A DNA stretch of 64,000 nucleotides from Aliiroseovarius salicola (GTDB lineage: Bacteria > Pseudomonadota > Alphaproteobacteria > Rhodobacterales > Rhodobacteraceae): contig NZ_JAQIIO010000004.1 in the NCBI RefSeq assembly GCF_027891095.1, forward strand, positions 248,001 through 312,000. The letters are read 5' to 3'. Shown piece by piece: positions 46,891 to 55,114 of the stretch (positions are counted from its first letter, which is position 1; the number at the start of each line of letters is the position of its first letter). The notes beneath the pieces were generated by a model. The model saw only the letters and a list, made by a program, of their open reading frames with translations, was not told the DNA's origin and ran no database searches. A program made the translations under genes and the position numbers.

Positions 46891-48084
46891 ATGGTTTTTA
46901 ATTTCCTGAAGCGCGGCAAGGAAAACGTGTCAGAGAGTGCTGTGCCCGAGACCAAGGCCTCTGCCACCGGTCCCGTCATTGCCTATCATGGCACCGGTCG
47001 TGTGGCCTGGAGCCCGCGTGACGTTGTCAGCCTGACCAAAACGGGTTTTGCTTCCAACCCAGTGGGTTTTCGCTCGGTCAAACTGATTGCTGAAGCTGCT
47101 GCCGCGCTTCCTCTGGTGCTGCAAGATCGTGAGCGACGCTACGACGAACACCCGATCCTAGAGCTTCTGTCCCGCCCCAACGCGGCGCAAAGCCGGGCGG
47201 AACTGTTCGAGGCCCTGTTTGGCCAACTCACATTGACGGGCAATGGATATCTTGAGGCGGTTGGTGGTGAGGCCGGTGCGCCACTTGAGTTGCATGTATT
47301 GCGCTCGGATCGGATGAACCTGGTGCCTGGTACCGATGGCTGGCCCGTGGCCTATGATTATGCGGTGGGGGCCAAGAAGCATCGCTTTCAAATTGGTGAG
47401 GGACCAACCCCGATTTGCCATATCAAAAACTTCCACCCGCAGGATGATCACTATGGCCTGTCGCCGCTTCAGGCCGCTGCCACCGCGATTGACGTTCATA
47501 ACTCTGCATCGCGCTGGTCCAAGGCTCTCCTGGATAATGCGGCACGACCTTCTGGCGCCATTGTCTACAAAGGGGCAGAGGGGCAGGCACAGATGTCAGC
47601 CGAACAATATGACCGCCTGCTGGGGGAGATGGAGGCGCATCATGTTGGTGCGCGCAATGCCGGGCGGCCGATGCTCTTAGAAGGCGGGCTTGACTGGAAA
47701 CCAATGGGGTTTTCGCCCTCTGACATGGAATTCCAGAAAACCAAAGAAGCTGCCGCGCGTGAGATTGCTCAGGCATTTGGTGTGCCACCCATGTTGATCG
47801 GCATCCCCGGCGACGCGACCTACGCCAATTACCAAGAAGCCAATCGTGCCTTCTATCGCCTGACCGTGGTGCCAATGGTGGCACGTGTGGCGGCCAGCGT
47901 GGGGCATTGGCTGAGCGAGTTTACCGGAGAGACCCTGACGCTGAAACCCGATCTGGATCAGGTGCCAGCGTTGGCCGCAGAGCGGGACCAGCAGTGGAAA
48001 CGCGTGGCCGAGGCGAGTTTCCTTTCTGACGCGGAAAAACGCGCCCTGCTGGGCCTGCCGAAATTGTCGGATGACGAGCAATAA
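46891..48084 (+). CDS. GTA g3, portal protein
   Basis: 397-residue HK97-type portal that forms the DNA entry ring at one capsid vertex. Family features: SVKLIAEAAAALPLVL near the N-terminus, HPILELLSRPNAAQSRAELF, and the C-terminal REIAQAFGVPPMLIG with NYQEANRAFYRLTVVPMV. Start follows AGGAGAAC. Ends only 12 bases before the protease start, so the RcGTA g3.5 gene is not present. Confidence 0.96.
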   Translation: MVFNFLKRGKENVSESAVPETKASATGPVIAYHGTGRVAWSPRDVVSLTKTGFASNPVGFRSVKLIAEAAAALPLVLQDRERRYDEHPILELLSRPNAAQSRAELFEALFGQLTLTGNGYLEAVGGEAGAPLELHVLRSDRMNLVPGTDGWPVAYDYAVGAKKHRFQIGEGPTPICHIKNFHPQDDHYGLSPLQAAATAIDVHNSASRWSKALLDNAARPSGAIVYKGAEGQAQMSAEQYDRLLGEMEAHHVGARNAGRPMLLEGGLDWKPMGFSPSDMEFQKTKEAAAREIAQAFGVPPMLIGIPGDATYANYQEANRAFYRLTVVPMVARVAASVGHWLSEFTGETLTLKPDLDQVPALAAERDQQWKRVAEASFLSDAEKRALLGLPKLSDDEQ

Positions 48085-48096
48085 GGACTTTTGAGC

Positions 48097-48663
48097 ATGA
48101 GTGATTTTCACACCCACATGGGGCTTGAGCACAAATTTGTCCGTCTAGGGCAAACGGCCCAGACTGAAGACGGCATCGCCATTGAAGGCTATGCAAGCTT
48201 TTTTGGAGAAGCCGACAACGGAAATGATGTTGTCGTGGAAGGGGCCTATGCCAAGAGCTTGGACGAACTCTCCCAGACAGGGCGTAGCGTCAAGATGCTG
48301 TGGCAGCATGACCCCAGTCAGCCAATCGGTATTTGGGACGAGGTGCGCGAGGACAAGAAGGGCCTCTATGTAAACGGTCGTATTCTCACCGATGTAGAAC
48401 GTGGCCGTGAAGCCGCCGCGCTCATCGAGGCGGGCGCGATAGATGGTCTGTCGATCGGCTATCGCACTGTAAAAGCCACAAAGAACGACAAGGGCCAACG
48501 GCTCTTGAGCGAGCTGGAACTCTGGGAGGTGTCACTTGTCACTTTCCCGATGTTGCCCAGCGCACGGGTGGGCGCCAAGGGAGAGATCCCCGGCGACGAT
48601 GCCCTCCTGTGTGAACTGGCCGCCGCCCTGAAGGAGGCGCGCCAAATACTGGCAGGTGACTGA
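48097..48663 (+). CDS. GTA g4, prohead protease
   Basis: 188-residue HK97-type serine protease that trims the capsid protein during head maturation. IEGYASFFGEADNGNDVV, the catalytic His in MLWQHDPSQPIG and Ser in IDGLSIGYR are visible, with ELWEVSLVTFPMLPSA at the end of the domain. ATG 48097 follows AAGGAC; an upstream TTG at 48091 is less likely. Confidence 0.95.
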   Translation: MSDFHTHMGLEHKFVRLGQTAQTEDGIAIEGYASFFGEADNGNDVVVEGAYAKSLDELSQTGRSVKMLWQHDPSQPIGIWDEVREDKKGLYVNGRILTDVERGREAAALIEAGAIDGLSIGYRTVKATKNDKGQRLLSELELWEVSLVTFPMLPSARVGAKGEIPGDDALLCELAAALKEARQILAGD

Positions 48664-48701
48664 CCCGCCAGTGATCTGAACCTTCCATTAAGGACCCATA
48701 C

Positions 48702-49931
48702 ATGAGCGATAAAGAAATCAAAGCTCAGGGCCGGACGGGTGTGCCTTCTGGTCCCGGTCAGGCGAGCGCTCCAATGGCCGCACCAGTCACCGAGGTGAAG
48801 ACCGCACTGGCCGGTTTTGTGAGCGATATCAAAGAGTTTCAATCTGAATTTTCCACCAAACTTCAACAACAGGAAGAGCGACTGACCATGCTGGATCGCA
48901 AATCTCAACTGAACGCGGCTCGTCCGCACCTGGCCGCAGAAACCGATCTCGGCGCGCCGCACCAGAAAGCCTTTGAAGCCTATGTTCGCTCGGGCGATGA
49001 TGATGGCCTGCGCGGTCTCGAGCTGGAAGGCAAAGCCATGTCCACCGCTGTGGCCGCAGATGGTGGCTATCTGGTTGATCCGGTGACCGCTGACACGATC
49101 AAAGGTGTTCTTTCCAATGCTGCGTCCCTGCGATCGGTGGCCAATGTGGTCAATGTCGAAGGCACGGCCTACGACGTTCTGATTGACCAGGATGATCTGG
49201 TCACCGGCTGGGCGTCGGAAACCGGGTCGGCGGCAGAGACCGGAACGCCCAAGATCGACCGTATCTCGATCCCTCTGCACGAGCTGTCGGCCCTGCCAAA
49301 AGTCTCGCAACGTCTGCTGGATGACAGTGCATTTGATATCGAAGCCTGGCTGGCTGGTCGCGTGGCCGAAAAGTTTGCCCGTGCGGAATCGGCCGCCTTC
49401 ATCAGTGGTGATGGTGTCGACAAACCAAATGGTTTCCTGAACCATACCGCTGTCGAGAACAGCACCTGGACTTGGGGCAACCTCGGCTATGTGGCCACTG
49501 GCGCGGATGGCGACTTCGATGGCACCAACCCGGCGGATGCGATCTTTGATCTGATCTACGCATTGGGGGCTGATTATCGTGCCAATGGTGTCTTCGTGAT
49601 GAACTCGAAAACGGTCGGAGCCGTTCGCAAGCTGAAGGATGCGGATGGCCGCTTCCTGTGGTCAGACGCAACCGTGGCTGGCGAACCCGCCCGTCTGATT
49701 GGATATCCGGTTCTGATCGCAGAAGACATGCCGGATATTGCGTCAGGCAGCGCGTCGATTGCCTTTGGTGACTTTGCCAATGGCTATACCGTGGCTGAAC
49801 GCCCGGATACCCGCATCCTGCGTGACCCATTCTCGGCCAAACCGCATGTGCTGTTCTACGCCACCAAACGTGTGGGCGGTGATGTGAGCGACTTTGCTGC
49901 GATCAAGCTTTTGAAATTCTCGGTGTCGTAA
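48702..49931 (+). CDS. GTA g5, major capsid protein
   Basis: 409-residue HK97-fold capsid protein. The first about 115 residues form the helical scaffold-like delta domain (EIKAQGRTGVP to about KAM at 113), which the g4 protease should remove; the mature shell protein begins near GGYLVDPVTADTIKGV. AAGGA ribosome site. Followed by a 167-base spacer with a GCACCA/TGGTGC repeat that may set its expression level. Confidence 0.96.
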   Translation: MSDKEIKAQGRTGVPSGPGQASAPMAAPVTEVKTALAGFVSDIKEFQSEFSTKLQQQEERLTMLDRKSQLNAARPHLAAETDLGAPHQKAFEAYVRSGDDDGLRGLELEGKAMSTAVAADGGYLVDPVTADTIKGVLSNAASLRSVANVVNVEGTAYDVLIDQDDLVTGWASETGSAAETGTPKIDRISIPLHELSALPKVSQRLLDDSAFDIEAWLAGRVAEKFARAESAAFISGDGVDKPNGFLNHTAVENSTWTWGNLGYVATGADGDFDGTNPADAIFDLIYALGADYRANGVFVMNSKTVGAVRKLKDADGRFLWSDATVAGEPARLIGYPVLIAEDMPDIASGSASIAFGDFANGYTVAERPDTRILRDPFSAKPHVLFYATKRVGGDVSDFAAIKLLKFSVS

Positions 49932-50098
49932 GCACCAAGACCCAAGGTCTGAGTGGTGCATTGCACCCTTCAGGCTGGGCACGCGCTGGCCAATCCCGTG
50001 TTGTCTAGCTGCTCCCCCTCCGTCCGAGCAATGCGGACAGTGCGTGCCCATCCAACCCATTCCACTGACGTGAGGGGCCCGAATTTCGGAGATGATCC

Positions 50099-50695
50099 AT
50101 GATGTTAGTCGAGCAGACCACAGTGCCGGTTGCGGCCCTTCCGGTCGCCCAATTCAAGGACCACCTGCGGCTGGGAACCGGGTTTGCCGATGACGGGGTG
50201 CAGGATGCTGTGTTGGAGAGCTATTTGCGTGCGGCGACTGCCGCAATCGAGGCTCGCACCGGTAAAATCCTGATCACCCGGTCATTTATCTGGTCCCTGA
50301 CCGCATGGCGCGACCTTGCAACGCAAGCTCTGCCGGTTGGACCTGTCAGCGCCATTACCAGCCTGACCATTACCGACCGACTGGGCTCGGATGAGGTGAT
50401 TTCCTCTGATCGGTACTATCTGGAAAAGGATTTGCACCGCCCCAAACTTGTCTCCAACGGCATTTGCCTGCCAGCGATACCAGTGGCGGGTGAGGTCGAG
50501 ATTGGTTTTGACGCTGGATTTGGAGTGAGCTGGAATGATGTTCCTGCTGATCTGGGCCAGGCGGTCTTGATGCTTGCCGCCCATTTTTACGAAAACCGTT
50601 CCGCTGTGGGTTCGGGCGATTTGCCCTTGGGCGTAACCGCCCTAATCCAAAGCTACCGGGTGGTGCGCCTGTTTGGCGGTGGGGGTGGCAAGTGA
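50099..50695 (+). CDS. GTA g6, head-tail adaptor
   Basis: 198-residue connector of the gp6/DUF family that joins the portal to the tail: FKDHLRLGTGFADDGVQDAV and AIEARTGKILITRSFIW are characteristic. Adjacent ATGs at 50099 and 50102 are equivalent starts. Its stop overlaps g7 as GTGA. Confidence 0.93.
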   Translation: MMLVEQTTVPVAALPVAQFKDHLRLGTGFADDGVQDAVLESYLRAATAAIEARTGKILITRSFIWSLTAWRDLATQALPVGPVSAITSLTITDRLGSDEVISSDRYYLEKDLHRPKLVSNGICLPAIPVAGEVEIGFDAGFGVSWNDVPADLGQAVLMLAAHFYENRSAVGSGDLPLGVTALIQSYRVVRLFGGGGGK

Positions 50696-51030
50696 AACCT
50701 CCTGTTCTAAATCGAAAATTGACACTGGAAGAACCGCAACGGGTGCCAGATGGGGCTGGTGGCTTCAATGAAACCTGGGTGGCACTTGGCGACCTGTGGG
50801 CCGAGATCAAAGCCGGTACCGGCAGCGAAAAGGCAGCCAATCATGTGACGCTTTCATCAATCAGCTTCCGCATCACCCTGCGCGCAGCTCCCCATGGGGC
50901 ACCGTCACGGCCCAAACCGGAACAACGCTTTCGTGCTGGCACCCGGATCTTTCTGATCCTCGCCGTGGCCGAAGCAGATCGTGGGGCCCAATACCTGACC
51001 TGTTTCGCGAAAGAGGAGGTGGCAGCATGA
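50692..51030 (+). CDS. GTA g7, head closure (stopper) protein
   Basis: 112-residue small connector with the head-closure pattern LTLEEPQRVPDGAGGFNETW and a C-terminal beta strand. GTG start overlapping g6; its stop overlaps the g8 start (ATGA). Confidence 0.92.
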   Translation: MKPPVLNRKLTLEEPQRVPDGAGGFNETWVALGDLWAEIKAGTGSEKAANHVTLSSISFRITLRAAPHGAPSRPKPEQRFRAGTRIFLILAVAEADRGAQYLTCFAKEEVAA

Positions 51031-51437
51031 GCTATGGCGTTTCCGCAGCCCTGCAGCAGGCGATATACCAACGTTTGCAAGGCGATAGCGCGCTGGATGG
51101 TCTGGTTGGAGGCGCAATCTATGACGCGGTTCCCTCTGGCGTCATCACGGGGACCTATGTCTCGATCGGCCCGGAGGATGTGGTCGAGAAATCAGACATG
51201 ACCGGGCAGGGGGCCTTGCATGAGTTCACCGTGTCGGTGGTGACCGATGCGGCTGGATTTCAGCAGGCCAAAGAGGTCGCTGCTGCCATTTCGGATGCGC
51301 TTGTTGATGCAACCCTGATCCTGACCCGCGGCAAACTTGTCTATCTTAATTTCAACCGGGCCAAGGCCCGCCGTGTTCAGGATGCGGATGTGCGCAGGAT
51401 CGATCTGACTTTCCACGCTCGCGTCGAAGACGATTAA
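51027..51437 (+). CDS. GTA g8, tail terminator (DUF3168)
   Basis: 136 residues; DUF3168 features ALQQAIYQRLQGDSALDGLV, IYDAVPSG and YVSIGPEDVVEKSDMTGQG. The AGGAGG site and ATGA overlap with g7 fix the start. Caps the tail tube next to the head. Confidence 0.93.
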   Translation: MSYGVSAALQQAIYQRLQGDSALDGLVGGAIYDAVPSGVITGTYVSIGPEDVVEKSDMTGQGALHEFTVSVVTDAAGFQQAKEVAAAISDALVDATLILTRGKLVYLNFNRAKARRVQDADVRRIDLTFHARVEDD

Positions 51438-51461
51438 CGCTTTCTCAAATGGAGTGACCCA

Positions 51462-51875
51462 ATGGTAGCCCAAAAAGGCAAAGACCTTCTGATCAAGCTC
51501 GACATGACTGGTGCGGGTGTTTTTGAAACCATCGCGGGGCTGCGTGCCACGCGGATCAGCTTCAACGCGGAAAGCGTCGATGTGACCAGCCTCGAAAGTC
51601 AGGGCGGGTGGCGCGAACTTCTGGGGGGGGCGGGTGTGAAATCTGCCAGTATTTCGGGTTCAGGCGTCTTTCGCGATGCCTCGACCGATGAACGTGCGCG
51701 CCAGATTTTTTTCGACAATGAGGTGCCAAATTTCCAGGTGATTATTCCGGATTTTGGCACAGTTGAAGGGGCGTTCATGATCACAGCAGTCGAATATGCA
51801 GGGTCGCATAATGGTGAAGCCACTTACGAGATGTCGATGGCATCGGCTGGTGAGCTGACATTCACGGCGCTTTGA
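51462..51875 (+). CDS. GTA g9, major tail tube protein
   Basis: 137 residues, TP901-1-type tail tube protein: GKDLLIKLDMTGAGVFETIA, then SVDVTSLESQGGWRELL and VEYAGSHNGEATYEMSM. Stacked rings of it form the short tail tube. GGAG-type ribosome site. Confidence 0.94.
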   Translation: MVAQKGKDLLIKLDMTGAGVFETIAGLRATRISFNAESVDVTSLESQGGWRELLGGAGVKSASISGSGVFRDASTDERARQIFFDNEVPNFQVIIPDFGTVEGAFMITAVEYAGSHNGEATYEMSMASAGELTFTAL

Positions 51876-51877
51876 TC

Positions 51878-52210
51878 ATGACCAATCCCTGGACCGGAGA
51901 GGTGGTGCTGACCATTGATGGCCAACCCCATGTGCTGAAACTGACGTTGGGGGCGTTGGCCGAGCTTGAAGACAGTTTGGATGAGGACACAATCGTGTCG
52001 CTTGTTGAACGGTTTGAAGGCGGTGCCTTCTCCACCCGTGACGTACTGGCACTGATTGTCGCGGGGCTGCGTGGGGGGGGGTGGCAGGGTCAGGCATCTG
52101 ACCTCTTGTCGGCAGAAATCGCCGGTGGCCCCGTAGAGGCTGCAAAGGTCGCTGGTCAACTTTTGGCCAGAGCCTTTGCCATGCCCAACGTCCCCGGAGG
52201 TGCTGCGTGA
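51878..52210 (+). CDS. GTA g10, tail assembly chaperone family
   Basis: 110 residues; opens with NPWTGEVVLTIDGQPHVLKL, then LGALAELEDSLDED, as in GTA gp10. By analogy to phage G/GT proteins it probably chaperones the tape measure. A TTG at 51872 overlapping the g9 stop is an alternative start. Stop overlaps g10.1 (GTGA). Confidence 0.9.
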   Translation: MTNPWTGEVVLTIDGQPHVLKLTLGALAELEDSLDEDTIVSLVERFEGGAFSTRDVLALIVAGLRGGGWQGQASDLLSAEIAGGPVEAAKVAGQLLARAFAMPNVPGGAA

Positions 52211-52422
52211 GTGTGGCCCCCGGCTTCGACTGGCCCCAGCTGATGCGGCTGGGATTCACCAAGCTTGGATTGCGTCCGGACCAGTTCTGGGCGCTGACCC
52301 CAAACGAGTTGATGGTGATGCTGGGGCTGAATGGCCAGAGCGCACCCTCGATGCGGGCCCGTCTGGATGAGCTTTTGGAGCAATTCCCCGACGAGCGCCC
52401 TGCAAAAGAAGGAGATTTGTAA
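52207..52422 (+). CDS. GTA g10.1, small tail chaperone-like protein
   Basis: 71 residues; DWPQLMRLGFTKLGLRPDQF and WALTPNELMVMLG match the rcc01693-type family. GTG start overlapping g10; the tape measure starts on its stop codon (TAATG). Confidence 0.9.
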   Translation: MSVAPGFDWPQLMRLGFTKLGLRPDQFWALTPNELMVMLGLNGQSAPSMRARLDELLEQFPDERPAKEGDL

Positions 52423-53084
52423 TGCCTGGATTGGAAATGTTGGACAGTTTCGACGATCAAGTTGACGCTCTTGGATCATCCTTGGGGCAGGCCGTATCGC
52501 TAACCTCGGCTTTTTCGAGCGAACTCAAGGGAGTACGCTCCACGATCTCGGATCTCAATGTGGATGTGAATAAACTCTCCTCTGGGTTCAGCTCGGGATT
52601 GAAAAAGGCATTTGACGGATTGGTTTTTGATGGGACGAAGCTGTCTGACGCGCTTACCGGCCTGGCAGAAAGCATGTCCAAGACCGCCTATAATGCGGCG
52701 ATGAAACCGGTCACGGACCATTTCGGCGGCATCATGGCACAGGGCGTGGGAAATGTGATGAACGGGTTTCTGGCCTTCGAAAAGGGCGGCGCATTTGCCC
52801 AAGGCAAGGTTATGCCATTTGCCAAAGGTGGTGTGGTGTCCGGTGCCACGACATTTCCGATGCGAGGCGGCACCGGTCTGATGGGCGAAGCTGGGCCTGA
52901 AGCGATCATGCCGCTCACCCGTGGGGCCGATGGCAGCTTAGGCGTGCGTGCGCAGGGCGGTGGTCAACCAGTCAACATCAACATGAACATCTCCACGCCT
53001 GACGTTGAGGGGTTCCGTCGTTCCCAAAGCCAGATTGCGGCACAGATGTCACGCGCGCTCTCACGCGCGCAACGGCACCGCTAA
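52422..53084 (+). CDS. GTA g11, short tape measure protein
   Basis: 220 residues, far shorter than siphophage tape measures and consistent with the short tail of GTA particles. Helical N-terminal half, then a Gly/Ala-rich hydrophobic part (FAKGGVVSGATTFPMRGG) and LMGEAGPEAIMPLTRGADGS, the common tape-measure tail motif. Confidence 0.93.
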   Translation: MPGLEMLDSFDDQVDALGSSLGQAVSLTSAFSSELKGVRSTISDLNVDVNKLSSGFSSGLKKAFDGLVFDGTKLSDALTGLAESMSKTAYNAAMKPVTDHFGGIMAQGVGNVMNGFLAFEKGGAFAQGKVMPFAKGGVVSGATTFPMRGGTGLMGEAGPEAIMPLTRGADGSLGVRAQGGGQPVNINMNISTPDVEGFRRSQSQIAAQMSRALSRAQRHR

Positions 53085-53096
53085 GGAGTTTTAATC

Positions 53097-53729
53097 ATGA
53101 GCTTTCACGAAATTCGTTTTCCAGCCAATCTGAGTTTTGGTTCGGTTGGTGGACCTGAACGGCGTACCGAAGTTGTGACGCTGGCCAACGGGTTCGAAGA
53201 ACGAAACACGCCTTGGGAACATTCCCGTAGGCGGTATGATGCGGGGATCGCCATGCGCAGTCTGGATGATCTGGAGACCTTAATCGCGTTTTTCGAAGCC
53301 CGTCGCGGGCAGCTGCATGCCTTCCGCTGGAAGGACTGGGCGGATTACAAAAGTGCGCCCCCGTCCGAAGACCCCGCCTACACTGATCAAGTGATCGGTT
53401 GGGGGGACGGTGCGCGCACCGAATGGCAGTTGATCAAAACTTACCGCAGCGGCGACCAAACTTATGATCGCCCGATCCGAAAGCCTGTTGAGGGCACGGT
53501 GACGATTGGCCTCAAAGGGGATCCTTTGGTTGAAAACACGCATTACAGTTATGATCACACGACGGGTCTGGTCACATTCGTGACAGCGCCTGAGGTTGGA
53601 GCGGAAATCACTGCGGGATATGAATTCGACGTTCCGGTGCGTTTTGACGCGGATCGCATCCATACTTCGGTGTCCTCTTTCCAAGCTGGTGATGCACCGA
53701 ATGTTCCAGTTGTGGAGGTGCGGGTCTGA
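53097..53729 (+). CDS. GTA g12, distal tail protein (DUF2460)
   Basis: 210 residues; FHEIRFPANLSFGSVGGPER and the RRGQLHAFRWKDWADYKS block are diagnostic of DUF2460. Forms the ring at the end of the tail tube. AAGGAG ribosome site; g13 begins on its stop (TGATG). Confidence 0.94.
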   Translation: MSFHEIRFPANLSFGSVGGPERRTEVVTLANGFEERNTPWEHSRRRYDAGIAMRSLDDLETLIAFFEARRGQLHAFRWKDWADYKSAPPSEDPAYTDQVIGWGDGARTEWQLIKTYRSGDQTYDRPIRKPVEGTVTIGLKGDPLVENTHYSYDHTTGLVTFVTAPEVGAEITAGYEFDVPVRFDADRIHTSVSSFQAGDAPNVPVVEVRV

Positions 53730-54616
53730 TGCCGATATCAACACAATTCGCAACCCATCTGGGAACCGGTGTCACGTCTGTGGCAAGATGTTGGGTAGTC
53801 CGGCGCAAAGATGGTGAAACCTATGGGTTCACAGATCACGACCGTGATTTAATGGTTGGACCTGTGGCGTGCAAAGCAGACACTGGACTGACCGCTCATG
53901 CTCTTGAACAGACCACGGGGCTTGCTGTGGACAACACCGAGGCCCTTGGAGCGCTTCGCGATGCAGCTATATCCGAAAAAGATATCCGAGCGGGGCGGTT
54001 TGACGGGGCGGAGGTCGAAGCCTGGCTGGTGAACTGGCAGACACCATCGCAAAACTACCTGCAGTTTCGTGGCTCAATCGGTGAGATTTCTCGAGAAAAC
54101 GGCGCGTTTCGGGCTGAACTGGTGGGCTTGTCCGAAGCACTCAACCGCCCGCAGGGGCGGGCATTTCAGAAACCATGCACGGCGGTTCTCGGAGATCGGT
54201 CATGTAAAGTGGATTTGAACGATCTTAGCCTGTCCGTTGAAGCGCCAGTTCAATCAAACGACCAAGAAATTAAATTCGTGTTTTCAGGCCTTACAGGGTT
54301 TGAAGATGGTTGGTTCGAACGAGGCCGCCTTTTGTTGAAATCCGGAGAAGGTCAGGGCTTATCAGGATTGATCCGAAAGGATGAAAAACTGGTCGATGGG
54401 ACGCGCAAGATTGTTCTGTGGGAGGCCCTTCGAGCCGACGTGGCGCCGGGAGATCAGATCCGTTTGGAAGCAGGATGCGACAAGCGCGTTGAGACCTGCA
54501 GAACCAAGTTTGCCAACCTGCTGAACCACAGAGGTTTTCCAACCATTCCTGGAGAAGATTGGCTGATGTCCTATCCGGTATCATCGGGCCGAAATGATGG
54601 CCGCAGTCTTGCCTGA
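53729..54616 (+). CDS. GTA g13, tail hub protein (DUF2163)
   Basis: 295 residues: DUF2163 N-terminal domain (RCWVVRRKDGETYGFTDHDR) and C-terminal beta domain (CRTKFANLLNHRGFPTIPGE). Four or more cysteines (PCTAVLGDRSCKV, GCDKRVETC) may bind iron or form bonds, as proposed for the RcGTA hub. Confidence 0.94.
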   Translation: MPISTQFATHLGTGVTSVARCWVVRRKDGETYGFTDHDRDLMVGPVACKADTGLTAHALEQTTGLAVDNTEALGALRDAAISEKDIRAGRFDGAEVEAWLVNWQTPSQNYLQFRGSIGEISRENGAFRAELVGLSEALNRPQGRAFQKPCTAVLGDRSCKVDLNDLSLSVEAPVQSNDQEIKFVFSGLTGFEDGWFERGRLLLKSGEGQGLSGLIRKDEKLVDGTRKIVLWEALRADVAPGDQIRLEAGCDKRVETCRTKFANLLNHRGFPTIPGEDWLMSYPVSSGRNDGRSLA

Positions 54617-54661
54617 CGACGATTGAAATCCGGTCATCTTTCGGGGCCTGAAGGGGATAAA

Positions 54662-55114
54662 ATGTCCACAAATATACAACGCCTTAGGGTGCTGGATGAA
54701 GCACGCCGGTGGATAGGTACGCCCTATCAACATCAAACGTCATGCCGAGCTGTCGGGGCCGATTGCCTTGGGCTGATCCGGGGCGTGTGGCGCGAAGTGA
54801 TTGGACATGAGCCGATTGCGGTACCTGCATATACTCAGGATTGGTCAGAACCGTCGGGCGAGGAAACCTTATGGAATGATGCCAAACGGCATTTGATCGA
54901 GAAACCGGTCGACCAAATGGCACCCGGTGACGTGCTCCTGTTTCGCATGTGCCAAGGGGCCGTTGCCAAACATCTGGGTATCTTGGGGGACAGTTCGCCC
55001 CATCAAACATTCATTCACGCCTATAGCGGGCATGGGGTGGTCGAGAGCTCTCTGTCAGCCCCATGGGCGCGCCGTATCGTTGCGGTATTTGCATTTCCAG
55101 AAAGGATCGAGTGA
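54662..55114 (+). CDS. GTA g14, NlpC/P60 cell-wall peptidase
   Basis: 150 residues. Catalytic Cys in GADCLGLIRGVW and His in VAKHLGIL define an NlpC/P60 peptidase, which opens peptidoglycan so DNA can enter the recipient. Start 54662 has AGGGGATAAA directly upstream; the 45-base gap after g13 is the only break in this part of the cluster. Confidence 0.95.
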   Translation: MSTNIQRLRVLDEARRWIGTPYQHQTSCRAVGADCLGLIRGVWREVIGHEPIAVPAYTQDWSEPSGEETLWNDAKRHLIEKPVDQMAPGDVLLFRMCQGAVAKHLGILGDSSPHQTFIHAYSGHGVVESSLSAPWARRIVAVFAFPERIE

